Below are positions 55,999-63,676 of a stretch of DNA of 64,000 nucleotides, piece after piece. The number at the start of each line of letters is the position of its first letter. Within the stretch, counting starts at the first letter, position 1. A model generated the notes under the pieces. It did no database searches, was not told where the DNA came from, and saw only the letters and a list, made by a program, of their open reading frames with translations. Source of the DNA: a virus; the IMG/VR virus record IMGVR_UViG_3300020470_000690, positions 1 through 64,000 of that record; one strand, 5' to 3'. A program made the position numbers and the translations under genes.

Positions 55999-56290
55999 AC
56001 ACTTTGTAGAAAGTATACTTTAAAGTCAGTTCTTCACCCTTCTTAATTGGTCTAATCGTCATCATATGATAGATTTTACCCCACTCTTCTTGCTTAAACC
56101 CCTTAACACAATTAGGATTATCACTATGATTCACAAATCCACCTAAAGGGGTTCTCATTATTTCATCATCCACTACTACATGAGATATGCCAAGATAGAT
56201 GTTATCTGGTATATCTGATTTAGCAAAGATACCTTGTCCCGCAATGGGACTATCTTTGATGTGTAAACCGTCTGGTAGTGCCTGGTACAT
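55997..56290 (-). CDS. Stand-alone SET-domain protein (97 aa)
   Basis: Three SET signatures are visible in order: GQGIFAKSDI (residues 18-27), GGFVNHSDNPNC (50-61) and IKKGEELTLKYTFY (82-95). The NHS-x4-C block and the closing E-x-T-x-x-Y correspond to the cofactor pocket and pseudoknot of SET lysine methyltransferases. At 97 residues it lacks pre-SET and post-SET parts and a long SET-I insert. A function in methylating a phage or host protein is possible but not shown. Its start overlaps the stop of a 49-aa gene by one base, and gp25 follows, so it is expressed within the baseplate cluster. Confidence 0.82.
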   Translation of the reverse strand: MYQALPDGLHIKDSPIAGQGIFAKSDIPDNIYLGISHVVVDDEIMRTPLGGFVNHSDNPNCVKGFKQEEWGKIYHMMTIRPIKKGEELTLKYTFYKV

Positions 56291-56439
56291 TATCTACCTT
56301 GTCCTCGGTACTTCTTTTTGGCACCATTTCTAGAAGTAGCAGAATACTTTGTGTTCTTACTAGTACCTTGACGAGTCATCTTTGGTGTGGATGGTACATA
56401 ATTACCAGTTCCCCATGCACCCATGCTTGCTTTTGCCAT
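56290..56439 (-). CDS. Small basic protein of unknown function (49 aa)
   Basis: The ATG is at 56439-56437 and the stop TAA at 56292-56290, overlapping the SET-gene ATG by one base. The product is basic and low-complexity (MGAWGTGNYVPSTPKMTRQG, then SKNTKYSATSRN) and ends in KKKYRGQGR. The ending resembles short proteins I associate with marine T4-like phage baseplate regions. Its tight coupling and biased composition support a real gene. No function can be assigned; a disordered, nucleic-acid- or tail-binding peptide is possible. Confidence 0.75.
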   Translation of the reverse strand: MAKASMGAWGTGNYVPSTPKMTRQGTSKNTKYSATSRNGAKKKYRGQGR

Positions 56440-56454
56440 AATAATCTCTAACTT

Positions 56455-56985
56455 TTAAGATGATAACACATTTGGACTTCCATACGCAACTACGGATGAA
56501 CAAGGATAACTAAATCCTGGGAATCCGATGCCCAATGGATCCAAAATTCTACCTATTGGTAGCTTAGTACAGTATGTAGCGAAGGTAGTTGCCCATAAGA
56601 ACCTCATATGACCTATACCCATGTCCTCAATCGTCAATGCCGAGCATGGAATGGGTGTTGGAATAGGGCACATTGCCTTTCCACAAGGACACATGTATAT
56701 AATTATGTTAGTACACGGTGATGGATGGTTGATAAACGTATCACCAAAGGTCAAAGTCGGTAAAAAGTTCGTCAATACCGTTGCTTTGAGTGGACTCATT
56801 GTCCCAGTGAGTATCATTGGGAACGGTGGCCACCAACAAGTGAACTCTTTTATCCTAATTGTGTAAGGAATTGGTGGAGTTCCACATGCTTGGACACTAT
56901 GTACAGTAGATGGGATGCAGATACCATGCCCTGAACACGGTAAGCCCGTGTAAGGTGCGACTGGTAGTAACATTCCATAAGCCAT
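56455..56985 (-). CDS. Cys/Pro-rich PAAR-like protein, possible tail-spike tip (176 aa)
   Basis: The protein is rich in Pro, Cys, Gly and Thr with no long helix. Key stretches are GLPCSGHGICIPSTVHSVQA, PPFPMILTGTMSPLKATVLT, FGDTFINHPSPC and MCPCGKAMCPIPTPIPCS. The repeated turn-rich GxG/NHPSPC pattern and His/Cys placement resemble PAAR-type cone proteins, which sharpen the central spike and bind a metal through His and Cys. The match to classical PAAR (GDxxxHGG) is partial, so the call is tentative. It overlaps the 1364-aa gene by one base and precedes the baseplate wedge genes, consistent with a hub or tip role. Confidence 0.55.
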   Translation of the reverse strand: MAYGMLLPVAPYTGLPCSGHGICIPSTVHSVQACGTPPIPYTIRIKEFTCWWPPFPMILTGTMSPLKATVLTNFLPTLTFGDTFINHPSPCTNIIIYMCPCGKAMCPIPTPIPCSALTIEDMGIGHMRFLWATTFATYCTKLPIGRILDPLGIGFPGFSYPCSSVVAYGSPNVLSS

Positions 56986-59900
56986 TATTCACTATGCTCC
57001 AAATTAGTTTCGGGAATTACGAAGGTAGGATCGTATTCTTCCCTATCTGGATCTGTAGGATCCCATGATACCGTCGCAATTCTCTCTTTCTGCTGTAATG
57101 ATTTAGGAGGATTAACAATAGAAGTCATTTGACCGAAGACTAGATCACATTCAGTGAAGTAAGGATTACCTACATTACGTACTGTATCACCAAATACTAT
57201 GGTTGCACCAGTATTATAATTCTTAACATCCATAGTACCATTAGTAGGTCCTAGAATAATCTCAAATTCACTACAAAGTTTAGGGTTAACTGCTATTGCA
57301 GCATCAGAAACAAACTCCAATGCTAGGTCTCCACACCCAGGAGGGTTAGCTATGTAATTAACGTCCCAGTACCCTCCTGTAGGCGTTCTATCGGTGCCTG
57401 GAGGAGGATTGGATGGATTGTACCCACAATATGCATTTAATGGTCCATTCGTGTTAGAAGTGGTTCTGAGGTAGGTGTCCCAACATTCATTAGGTGGCAT
57501 GCCATTTACAAGACTTGTATTAACTGAAATATCAGTATAAGTCTGAGTATACGACTGACCATCGGAACTATCAACCCAAGTATATGTTGTATTGGCACTA
57601 TAACCACTTAGATTATCACCCAACCATGTCTGGAACTGCTCTAATTCACTAAATCCTTGTCTATTATAGTCATAAGTGTTCTCATCACTACCTACTGGAA
57701 CGAAAATAATGTCATTTGCGTTGGTAGAATCCCTATAACAACGTCCTTCGATGGCACCTCTCTTGCATGGCCAGCATGGAGAGTTGTTTGGAGCACTCTT
57801 TCTAGTCTCTGTGAGTTTAGGTTCAGGCAATCCCTTAAGGAAAGTCATGAATTCTTGCCCCTGAGCACCTGTTGTATGCCCCTCACAGACCATTGATACC
57901 CTGAAACTGGCATTATCTGACTTGGAAGCACAATATTTGTGAACCATATACCCAAATGCTCGGTTCTCACCGTTCTCATTAGTCTTAATATACGGACAAG
58001 GTATGTCGTAGAACCGTTGTGCAGAGTAAAATTTAGGTTGTCCTATCTTAACACAAGGATTTCCACCATTAAATCCATACAAACCACCCAATGCATCTGC
58101 TTTTCCGTCTGCATCCCTAGTAGAAGCTAGTAATGTGGGATACTGATTGTCCATAAACTCGGAAAATTCATCACTTCCATTAACCATTCCTTGCACATCT
58201 TCCACTTTAAAGAGTGCATCCTCAATAGTTCTAGGGAATTCTATGTTAATACACCCTGCAGGGAGGTTATTACACAGGCTAGTTTCCTCTTCTTTGTCTA
58301 CATCGTTCATTCTCAGGTACCCAACAGGGTACTGAGCGGTAAATCCATTCATTAAAGTGTTAAGTCCACCGATAACACCGATGTCCATAACGTCCATTTC
58401 CGAGTCATTAGCAGATGTACCCTTCTTAAGTTCCTGCTTAAGACCCTTTGGATGCCTAATTGCGTCTTTATACTTCTCTACATGCCCTTGTGTATTGGGA
58501 CCTCTGATCTTATAGGTCTCTGTTTCTACATCAACGATGTAAACTTGAGGTTTATTGTCAGGATCGAAGTCATATCCTGACCCTCTGTCAGTAATTAGTA
58601 TCTCTTCTATGGTTCCATTGTCATCTAATTTGGTGATTTGTAGCTTTGCCTTCCTAAATTCAGTCTTTCCTTTACCTTCACCAGTCTGACGACGTAGTTT
58701 TTTGCTCTCTACACTGATTGATTGACTAGTACCTGCGATCTGAACATCACTATTTTCCGAATAAGGCATCAATCTTTCTCTTTCTTGATACGTTTCTTCG
58801 TTCTTTTCGTTGTGAATAGCGGATTGCTTCTCCTTAATGTCCTTCATCATGAAGTTATTCTTGTCACCACGTGGGTTATACACGGGATCTTCAGGTGCTT
58901 CTAGTGTTTGACCACTCCAACCACCCATACCATGTAGTGTTTTACGTGATAAATCGTTAGCACCTAGTTCAGTTAGTACTGCAGGCTGCTCAATATCGAT
59001 CTTAGGTTTAACATATCCGAAGCCACCATTGATAATATCGATGGATGCTACCTGTCCTTTGTTGTCTATGTTCGCAACTATCTCTGCTCTGTCCAAAGTA
59101 CGGGTAGCAATCAGTTGTTCTGGGTCAATTTCTACCTGATAGTACTGAATTTTCTTCGGAAATTCGTATACACCAGCAAAGCCCGCCTTATCTGCTATAC
59201 CAAAGCCCGCAAGAACTACGATTGCACCACCATCTGTGGAAGTAAATGCCTGATTATAGTTAAAAGCACTACCTTCACCACTCAATTCCATGTATCCTAC
59301 CTTAAGTTCATCACCAAAATAGCGTAATTGAGTGATATCCCACCCATTAATCTGTTCACCAATGTAAAAAGCACCTGATGTGGTGGTATATCTGAAGAGA
59401 ATTCTACGGGATTCGGTATCAAAGACGTTATAAGACTCATTAATGTTCTGTGATGCCATGTCTGACAGCACTAATTTGGTCTTCATGGTCTCCCAAGAGT
59501 CCTCTCGGATCTCATAGAACCTACTGTAGTACTCTATATTGGGATCACATATGTCATTACCGTTATTATTCTGATTATTAGGACAACAAGCAGCATCACT
59601 TAACGCAAAATTGATACCAAAAATTGGTCCGTTCCATGGATATGAGGTATCATACAGATAATAGATGAATTGAGAGTCATAAGATGTCTCAAAAGAGAGG
59701 TATCTAGGCAGTGCTGCCTTAACTGCACCATTAAGCCCGTAGAACCATTCGAATAATGCGTCAGTAGTATTGACACCATTGACGTTTGCAGGGTTACCCC
59801 AACCTTGTGTTGCGGGTACACCGTTCTGTTCTCGTAAATATTTCTCTAAAGTCCACTCATTGTTCCACTGAAACCAGTCACTACGGTTAACATTGCACTC

Positions 59901-61079
59901 TCCAGTAGGACCAATGGCAGCAATATCTCGCATGAGTTTCTTTGCTGCTGTAGATCTATCCTGTTGGAAGACATATCCTACTATTCCAACGTAAGTATAG
60001 TTCTGATCTCGTGGGTCTTTACAGTCTGGGACTCCAGCAACTCCCGTTTGTAGGTTCACTTCCTCTTGTGGGGCTATCGTGTAGAAATGATCCCGACGTG
60101 TAGTATTCGTATTCCACAGGTATTCGTATAAAGGGACGGGTGTCTCTCCAGATACTGCATATGCTTGTGCATTTGCCAATGATGTCCATATGTGTCCTAT
60201 AGTGCTTACTAGTTCATAATCCCCTGGATAACCAATGGATAGTGTTGCATTACAATCATTACCATGACCATCCTTAAAGCATATAGTCTGATCACCATTT
60301 ATCAGATCAAATCCAGCAGCATTACCATTAGTAATGGTGCAGTTGTATGTCTGACCCGCTGTTACAGTAGCTGTCTGGCTTGGTAATGATCCAGTTTGTA
60401 CACCTGATGTCTGTGTGAAGGATATTCCAAGAGAAGGAATCGCATAAGTTCCAAGTGCAACACCAGCAGTATTAGGATTATCATTCCAACTGAATCTAAA
60501 TTCTATAGTTCCAGTCCCTGTACCACCAACAACTAAGTTACCAGATAAATCAAAGGTTGGAGTAACAGTAGTAGGTGAAGTACTCAACAACGTATCATTG
60601 ATGTCATTATTGTAGTAAGCAACCAATGGTGTAGTCTTTCCTGGTATATCTGTTTTAGACAACCAAAAGACAGCACGTCCATCACGAGGTTCTCTGTTAT
60701 ATCCTCTACCTACTTTCTCTCTTTTACTCCTAGGTTCACCTGGGAAGTCATAAGAGTAATCAAAGTACTTTGTATCTGTATACTTATGGTCTGTATATTT
60801 GCCTCTGTACCACCTGTATATTGCCCTCCTATACCCATCACAGTTTGCTCCTACACAAGTTTCCTCTTCGTCACCAATATAATAGACAATATCCTTCCCC
60901 ATGATCATGGTGCCAGGACCAAAATCATTAAATGTTATATTATAATTTGTTCCAGGACCTGAGTGATAATCGTGGCTACGATAATCGCCATTACTAGGAC
61001 GTTTATACGTATTCGTATACGTCTGCTGAGTAACGGCATTTGGATATCCACGACCTGTCTCAAGTATGTAAGAAGGCAT
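56985..61079 (-). CDS. Large Cys-rich virion protein with DUF5648-like segment (1364 aa)
   Basis: The N-terminus (MPSYILETGRGYPNAVTQQT) has no signal peptide. Residues about 110-135 are basic (GEPRSKREKVGRGYNREPRD). Residues about 315-372 fit DUF5648: PVPLYEYLWNTNTTRRDHFY, then YTYVGIVGYVFQQ, a module usually found in secreted proteins. GxGY modules occur near 684 (IINGGFGYVKPKIDI) and 831 (DRGSGYDFDPDNKP). A charged helical stretch lies near 740-800 (KQSAIHNEKNEETYQERERL). The C-terminal third holds many Cys, for example SPCWPCKRGAIEGRCYRD. It precedes the PAAR-like and wedge genes, so a baseplate or tail-spike role is likely. It begins in a TAATG overlap with the preceding small gene. It is not a recognisable gp5 lysozyme. 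Confidence 0.78.
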   Translation of the reverse strand: MPSYILETGRGYPNAVTQQTYTNTYKRPSNGDYRSHDYHSGPGTNYNITFNDFGPGTMIMGKDIVYYIGDEEETCVGANCDGYRRAIYRWYRGKYTDHKYTDTKYFDYSYDFPGEPRSKREKVGRGYNREPRDGRAVFWLSKTDIPGKTTPLVAYYNNDINDTLLSTSPTTVTPTFDLSGNLVVGGTGTGTIEFRFSWNDNPNTAGVALGTYAIPSLGISFTQTSGVQTGSLPSQTATVTAGQTYNCTITNGNAAGFDLINGDQTICFKDGHGNDCNATLSIGYPGDYELVSTIGHIWTSLANAQAYAVSGETPVPLYEYLWNTNTTRRDHFYTIAPQEEVNLQTGVAGVPDCKDPRDQNYTYVGIVGYVFQQDRSTAAKKLMRDIAAIGPTGECNVNRSDWFQWNNEWTLEKYLREQNGVPATQGWGNPANVNGVNTTDALFEWFYGLNGAVKAALPRYLSFETSYDSQFIYYLYDTSYPWNGPIFGINFALSDAACCPNNQNNNGNDICDPNIEYYSRFYEIREDSWETMKTKLVLSDMASQNINESYNVFDTESRRILFRYTTTSGAFYIGEQINGWDITQLRYFGDELKVGYMELSGEGSAFNYNQAFTSTDGGAIVVLAGFGIADKAGFAGVYEFPKKIQYYQVEIDPEQLIATRTLDRAEIVANIDNKGQVASIDIINGGFGYVKPKIDIEQPAVLTELGANDLSRKTLHGMGGWSGQTLEAPEDPVYNPRGDKNNFMMKDIKEKQSAIHNEKNEETYQERERLMPYSENSDVQIAGTSQSISVESKKLRRQTGEGKGKTEFRKAKLQITKLDDNGTIEEILITDRGSGYDFDPDNKPQVYIVDVETETYKIRGPNTQGHVEKYKDAIRHPKGLKQELKKGTSANDSEMDVMDIGVIGGLNTLMNGFTAQYPVGYLRMNDVDKEEETSLCNNLPAGCINIEFPRTIEDALFKVEDVQGMVNGSDEFSEFMDNQYPTLLASTRDADGKADALGGLYGFNGGNPCVKIGQPKFYSAQRFYDIPCPYIKTNENGENRAFGYMVHKYCASKSDNASFRVSMVCEGHTTGAQGQEFMTFLKGLPEPKLTETRKSAPNNSPCWPCKRGAIEGRCYRDSTNANDIIFVPVGSDENTYDYNRQGFSELEQFQTWLGDNLSGYSANTTYTWVDSSDGQSYTQTYTDISVNTSLVNGMPPNECWDTYLRTTSNTNGPLNAYCGYNPSNPPPGTDRTPTGGYWDVNYIANPPGCGDLALEFVSDAAIAVNPKLCSEFEIILGPTNGTMDVKNYNTGATIVFGDTVRNVGNPYFTECDLVFGQMTSIVNPPKSLQQKERIATVSWDPTDPDREEYDPTFVIPETNLEHSE

Positions 61080-61327
61080 TACTTCTCTAATTCTTTAATA
61101 CGACCCTCCAACATATTTAGTCTAGTATACAGATCGTCAAATATTTGCGTGAGATTAAGATAGTCCTCATAGTCAGGTGGTTTGTACTTAATCATATCAG
61201 CACCAGGTTTAGGTATATGCCCAAACGCTTCTTCTATACCCTCCTGACGCTTTGCTAGGTTCTCTATTGCCTTGCTGATCATCTCCATGTGTTCAGCATA
61301 GATCTCCTCAAATGATTTTTCACTCAT
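61079..61327 (-). CDS. Small protein with C-terminal coiled coil (82 aa)
   Basis: The start was placed at ATG 61327 (MSEKSFEEIYAEHMEMISKA) rather than 72 bases upstream, because the extra N-terminus is the shadow of the overlapping gene. With this start it overlaps that gene by 8 bases (ATGAGTGA). The N-terminal half is a charged helix with Glu-rich face, the middle has PKPGADMIKYKPPDYEDYLN, and the end (FDDLYTRLNMLEGRIKELEK) is a heptad coiled coil. Its stop overlaps the ATG of the 1364-aa gene by one base. Function unknown; close coupling suggests it partners the large protein, for example as chaperone or stoichiometric subunit. Confidence 0.78.
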   Translation of the reverse strand: MSEKSFEEIYAEHMEMISKAIENLAKRQEGIEEAFGHIPKPGADMIKYKPPDYEDYLNLTQIFDDLYTRLNMLEGRIKELEK

Positions 61328-61496
61328 AACCTTTCTGCCTCTTCCAATCAGCATACATGCCACCGAATAGCATGCCCTCATGAGACTTGATCTCAGCACC
61401 TTTAAGGAGTTCCTTCTGTCTATCAGTGAGGTTCTTATTCATGGTGAGATATTCAGTTTCCCATTCGGGAATCTCTTTTAGCATTTGCTCGTTCAT
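61320..61496 (-). CDS. Small charged protein of unknown function (58 aa)
   Basis: The start was taken at ATG 61496, which overlaps the stop of the oxygenase gene as ATGA; an ATG three codons earlier is also possible. The sequence (IPEWETEYLTMNKNLTDRQK, then ELLKGAEIKSHEGMLFGGMY) is mostly helical and ends ADWKRQKGYE. No family is recognised. It sits in a string of genes overlapping by 1-8 bases, so it is surely cotranscribed and probably translationally coupled with both neighbours. Confidence 0.72.
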   Translation of the reverse strand: MNEQMLKEIPEWETEYLTMNKNLTDRQKELLKGAEIKSHEGMLFGGMYADWKRQKGYE

Positions 61497-62203
61497 AATA
61501 AACAACTTAAATTCATTGAGTCTTCGGGGTGGTTGTCTGCCATGTACTCCATTGCTTCATTAGTATAGATATCCCATGCTATAGCATATCTATTCTCATT
61601 ACATTCAGGTACATAGTGTTCGACCCATGAAGGGAACCATACCATATTACCACATTTTGCTTCAGGTTTAAAGTTCCCACAGTACGTACTATAGTGTGGG
61701 ATTATGTATTCCGTCTGTATATTACTATTATGGAGCAGGAGGTTACCAGATAAGAATGTATTCTCATGCATCGAATGTGAGTGAATAGGTAGTTTCTCTC
61801 CTATCCTTGTACAATGCATCCATCCTCTAATCCACAGTTGATCAGAAAAGACGATTTTTAATTCATCTCCAAACTCATATAAGGATTCCTTTATACGTTC
61901 TTTTAACTGAAGTGCTATAGGATCATCAGTTAAGAAAAAGTTATAGGTAGTCCAATGACCAATCTTTTCTTCTACCTTAGTTAAGCCCGCAAGTATAGTA
62001 TTACATAACTGATTGTCTACCGTATCCAGATACATGGGACAATCCCACGTAGGGGCAAAGGGGGTTTTTGGTTGCCAACTTGACCACCTATACAATTTCT
62101 CGTTGTTGGTGGGTTGACGACCTGGGCATGTCTCTATGACATTCTCCCCTTGCATATCGAATCTCGCTGCCATAGCAGCACACTGAATACAGATCAAGTC
62201 CAC
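61493..62203 (-). CDS. Putative 2OG-Fe(II) oxygenase
   Basis: Up to 236 residues. The C-terminal half fits the 2OG-Fe(II) oxygenase family common in marine phages (2OG-FeII_Oxy_5 type): LPIHSHSMHENTFLSGNLLL gives H141 and H143, MVWFPSWVEHYVPE gives the distal H196, and NRYAIAWDIY gives R205 for 2-oxoglutarate. The usual HxD is HxH here, which occurs in this family but makes Fe binding less certain. Substrate unknown; hydroxylation of a phage or host protein is a common guess. The frame opens at GTG 62203; ATGs at 62173 and 62155 are alternatives and no Shine-Dalgarno sequence decides between them. It lies between the AbrB-like gene and the structural string. Confidence 0.75.
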   Translation of the reverse strand: MDLICIQCAAMAARFDMQGENVIETCPGRQPTNNEKLYRWSSWQPKTPFAPTWDCPMYLDTVDNQLCNTILAGLTKVEEKIGHWTTYNFFLTDDPIALQLKERIKESLYEFGDELKIVFSDQLWIRGWMHCTRIGEKLPIHSHSMHENTFLSGNLLLHNSNIQTEYIIPHYSTYCGNFKPEAKCGNMVWFPSWVEHYVPECNENRYAIAWDIYTNEAMEYMADNHPEDSMNLSCLL

Positions 62204-62227
62204 GGTGGTTTTTTCGGGGGAATTTTT

Positions 62228-62413
62228 TTAGAGGTCCTTATCGACAACTTCATCGTCTGACTTCTTAATAATCAAACTGCCATCGATCTCATCCTCATAT
62301 TCTAGCACATCACCATACTTCCAACCTAAATCATCCATCAGATCGTCTGGAAATGTAATAAAGAGTTCCCCATGCTCGTCAGAATCTATCTGTAAAGTAT
62401 AGCGATTTGACAT
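62228..62413 (-). CDS. AbrB/MazE-like small protein (61 aa)
   Basis: The sequence YTLQIDSDEHGELFITFPDD, then LMDDLGWKYGDVLEYED and GSLIIKKSDD, has the swapped-hairpin pattern of SpoVT/AbrB-type proteins: a leading strand, the PDDLMDDLGWKxGD turn, and a closing strand. Such proteins bind DNA as dimers or act as antitoxins; no toxin gene is adjacent. Its surface is acidic, which is odd for a DNA binder. An 18-bp inverted repeat lies 18 bases upstream of the ATG and could be its own operator (inference). Confidence 0.68.
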   Translation of the reverse strand: MSNRYTLQIDSDEHGELFITFPDDLMDDLGWKYGDVLEYEDEIDGSLIIKKSDDEVVDKDL

Positions 62414-62430
62414 AGGAATTATTTCTCAAT

Positions 62431-62448
62431 AACACTTTATATAGTGTT
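62431..62448. repeat. 18-bp perfect inverted repeat, possible operator
   Basis: AACACT, spacer TTATAT, AGTGTT. It lies in the 34-base gap between the NlpC/P60-like and AbrB-like genes, ending at the NlpC/P60 stop codon. The spacer read on the minus strand is part of TATATAAAG, which could be a promoter -10 element. There is no U-run after it in either direction, so it is not an intrinsic terminator. Confidence 0.55.
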
Positions 62449-62936
62449 TACACTTTTCTCAACACCAACTCTGTGTTAGTAAGATACCATGAGCAGTTGT
62501 CGTCATGTAGATCGACAATATCAGATTCGCACTGGTAGGGATGGTGTAACATCCATCCTTCCCCTAGGTAGATACCGATATGGTTGCACAGACGCTTACC
62601 ATCCACTCTGTAACCGCCCCCTAGCGGGTCGATAAACAAGTGCATGATCATTACATCCCCAAACTCCATTATATTCATATCGAAGGACTCATCGTTCCTA
62701 CCAGTGTAGACAACAGTGCTCCCTCCCTGACGCTGTGATTCTGCTTCGATGTACTCAGGTTTAAACAGATACTTCTTCTCTGATGGGTAGTCAAACAACT
62801 CCATCCCGAACTGTTCCTTATAGAACTTCAGGATGATGTCATAACACCCTCCGATTGCTTTCTTCTCTTTCCACCACGGAATGCCTATGTAATCCTTCCA
62901 TACCTCGTAAACTTCGTCGTATCTTTTTCTTGCCAT
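62448..62936 (-). CDS. NlpC/P60-like cysteine peptidase, putative tail-associated wall hydrolase
   Basis: 162 residues. The candidate catalytic Cys31 lies in AIGGCYDIILKFYKE at the head of a helix. The candidate His119 lies in LCNHIGIYLGEGWMLHH, the H-x-G-I-Y pattern of NlpC/P60 domains, with H131 or H132 near by as third residue. MEFGDVMIMHL before it corresponds to the usual PGDxxxF segment. Such enzymes cleave peptidoglycan stem peptides and occur at tail tips. There is no signal peptide, in keeping with a virion-borne enzyme. It stands upstream of the tail gene string. Confidence 0.78.
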   Translation of the reverse strand: MARKRYDEVYEVWKDYIGIPWWKEKKAIGGCYDIILKFYKEQFGMELFDYPSEKKYLFKPEYIEAESQRQGGSTVVYTGRNDESFDMNIMEFGDVMIMHLFIDPLGGGYRVDGKRLCNHIGIYLGEGWMLHHPYQCESDIVDLHDDNCSWYLTNTELVLRKV

Positions 62937-62989
62937 GATGTAGTAGTATTTTTAGGAGTTCATACGAAGTTATCGCAATATATGAGAGT

Positions 62990-63148
62990 TCATGTTTTAT
63001 CATTCTCAGATTTGCGTTTCTTCGTGCGGCGTTTAATTAGTTTAGCATACCTCACATCCTCTTTGGTGTAATAACCTGGATGCTCTTTTGCAACTTTGAT
63101 AATTTTCTTAGCAGCTTTCCTATCTGATTTTCTTTTTTGTTCGTCCAA
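62990..63148 (-). CDS. Small, very basic protein (52 aa), TTG start
   Basis: A frame opening at TTG 63148 after an AGAGG ribosome binding site, and closing at TGA 62992-62990; no ATG is available. The product (LDEQKRKSDRKAAKKIIKVA, then KEHPGYYTKEDVRYAKLIKR) ends RTKKRKSENDKT. The EHPxxYTxEDVRYAK segment looks like a folded helix-turn-helix and resembles small proteins I associate with marine T4-like phages. About 40% of its residues are K or R. Coding status is supported by this segment and the binding site; function unknown. Confidence 0.65.
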   Translation of the reverse strand: MDEQKRKSDRKAAKKIIKVAKEHPGYYTKEDVRYAKLIKRRTKKRKSENDKT

Positions 63149-63186
63149 CCTCTGTGACCTTTTTTTATATACGAAAAATTTTTAAA

Positions 63187-63285
63187 ATGCTTTTAAATAT
63201 AACAACCGCTCTGGGATACGTTTATAGCTTAGCGTTAGGTACTTTTTTAATAACGCCCTATGTAACAAGCAACGCCAAGGATTAA
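63187..63285 (+). CDS. Candidate 32-aa hydrophobic peptide on the plus strand
   Basis: Plus-strand ATG 63187 to TAA 63285. The product MLLNITTALGYVYSLALGTF continues LITPYVTSNAKD: one likely membrane helix with a short polar tail. It occupies most of the 163-base gap between two minus-strand genes and would be the only plus-strand gene here. No Shine-Dalgarno sequence is visible upstream, only AT-rich sequence. A codon-aligned antisense frame (GTG start near 63305, 20 residues, containing DSWLILGVACYIGRY) is also hydrophobic, so the coding strand is uncertain. Confidence 0.32.
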   Translation: MLLNITTALGYVYSLALGTFLITPYVTSNAKD

Positions 63286-63311
63286 CCAACTGTCGATATC
63301 ACTTAGCACTG

Positions 63312-63512
63312 TTAATCGTCAGGGACATAGTAACACAAACCCTCTGCAACAAAGTAATCACATAGTTGCTGATATTTACCATGTAAAATGTTATCGAGAC
63401 CACAGTCAATTAGTCCCTGTGCTAATACAATCTGTTCATCAGGTGGGAGAGAACCAAGGTCGTACAATTCCATTAGAAATTGTAAAGAACGTGGGATAGA
63501 TTGTACTGTCAT
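63312..63512 (-). CDS. Small acidic helical protein (66 aa), unknown function
   Basis: The sequence SLQFLMELYDLGSLPPDEQI, then VLAQGLIDCGLDNILHGKYQ, ends in ALCYYVPDD-like form (VAEGLCYYVPDD). The LPPDEQIxLAQxLIDxG core resembles small proteins I associate with marine T4-like phages. It is acidic, all-helical and has no membrane segment. The ATG overlaps the stop of the preceding gene (ATGA). No function is known to me. A 163-base gap without a minus-strand gene follows. Confidence 0.75.
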   Translation of the reverse strand: MTVQSIPRSLQFLMELYDLGSLPPDEQIVLAQGLIDCGLDNILHGKYQQLCDYFVAEGLCYYVPDD

Positions 63513-63676
63513 TTGTTACTATAACTCTCAGCATCTTTTAGACATTGTTGATAAGAACTGAAAGGACCATTCTTATTACATTGTGGGTAATCATATGCCC
63601 AAAAGTGTTTAGAACCCTTTGCCCACAGTTTAACATTAACTGGGGGTGAAGTTTCGAGTGTAATTGTTTTAGTCAT
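63509..63676 (-). CDS. Small protein of unknown function (55 aa)
   Basis: The start was taken at ATG 63676 (MTKTITLETSPPVNVKLWAK); a TTG at 63694 in the same frame would add six residues but has no advantage. The product contains SKHFWAYDYPQCNKNGPFSS and ends QQCLKDAESYSNK, a small beta-alpha pattern that may be a compact domain with two Cys. It overlaps the next gene as ATGA. Family not recognised. Confidence 0.68.
   Translation of the reverse strand: MTKTITLETSPPVNVKLWAKGSKHFWAYDYPQCNKNGPFSSYQQCLKDAESYSNK

Noticed and set aside
56985-61079. 1364-aa protein as gp5 hub lysozyme
   Set aside because: No lysozyme catalytic pattern and no gp5-like OB or triple-helix segments are visible.
62204-62230. 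Possible programmed frameshift at A7TTC5 and A6 runs between the AbrB-like and oxygenase genes
   Set aside because: The runs come after the AbrB-like stop codon and no conserved fusion is apparent; plain end-to-end genes explain the arrangement.
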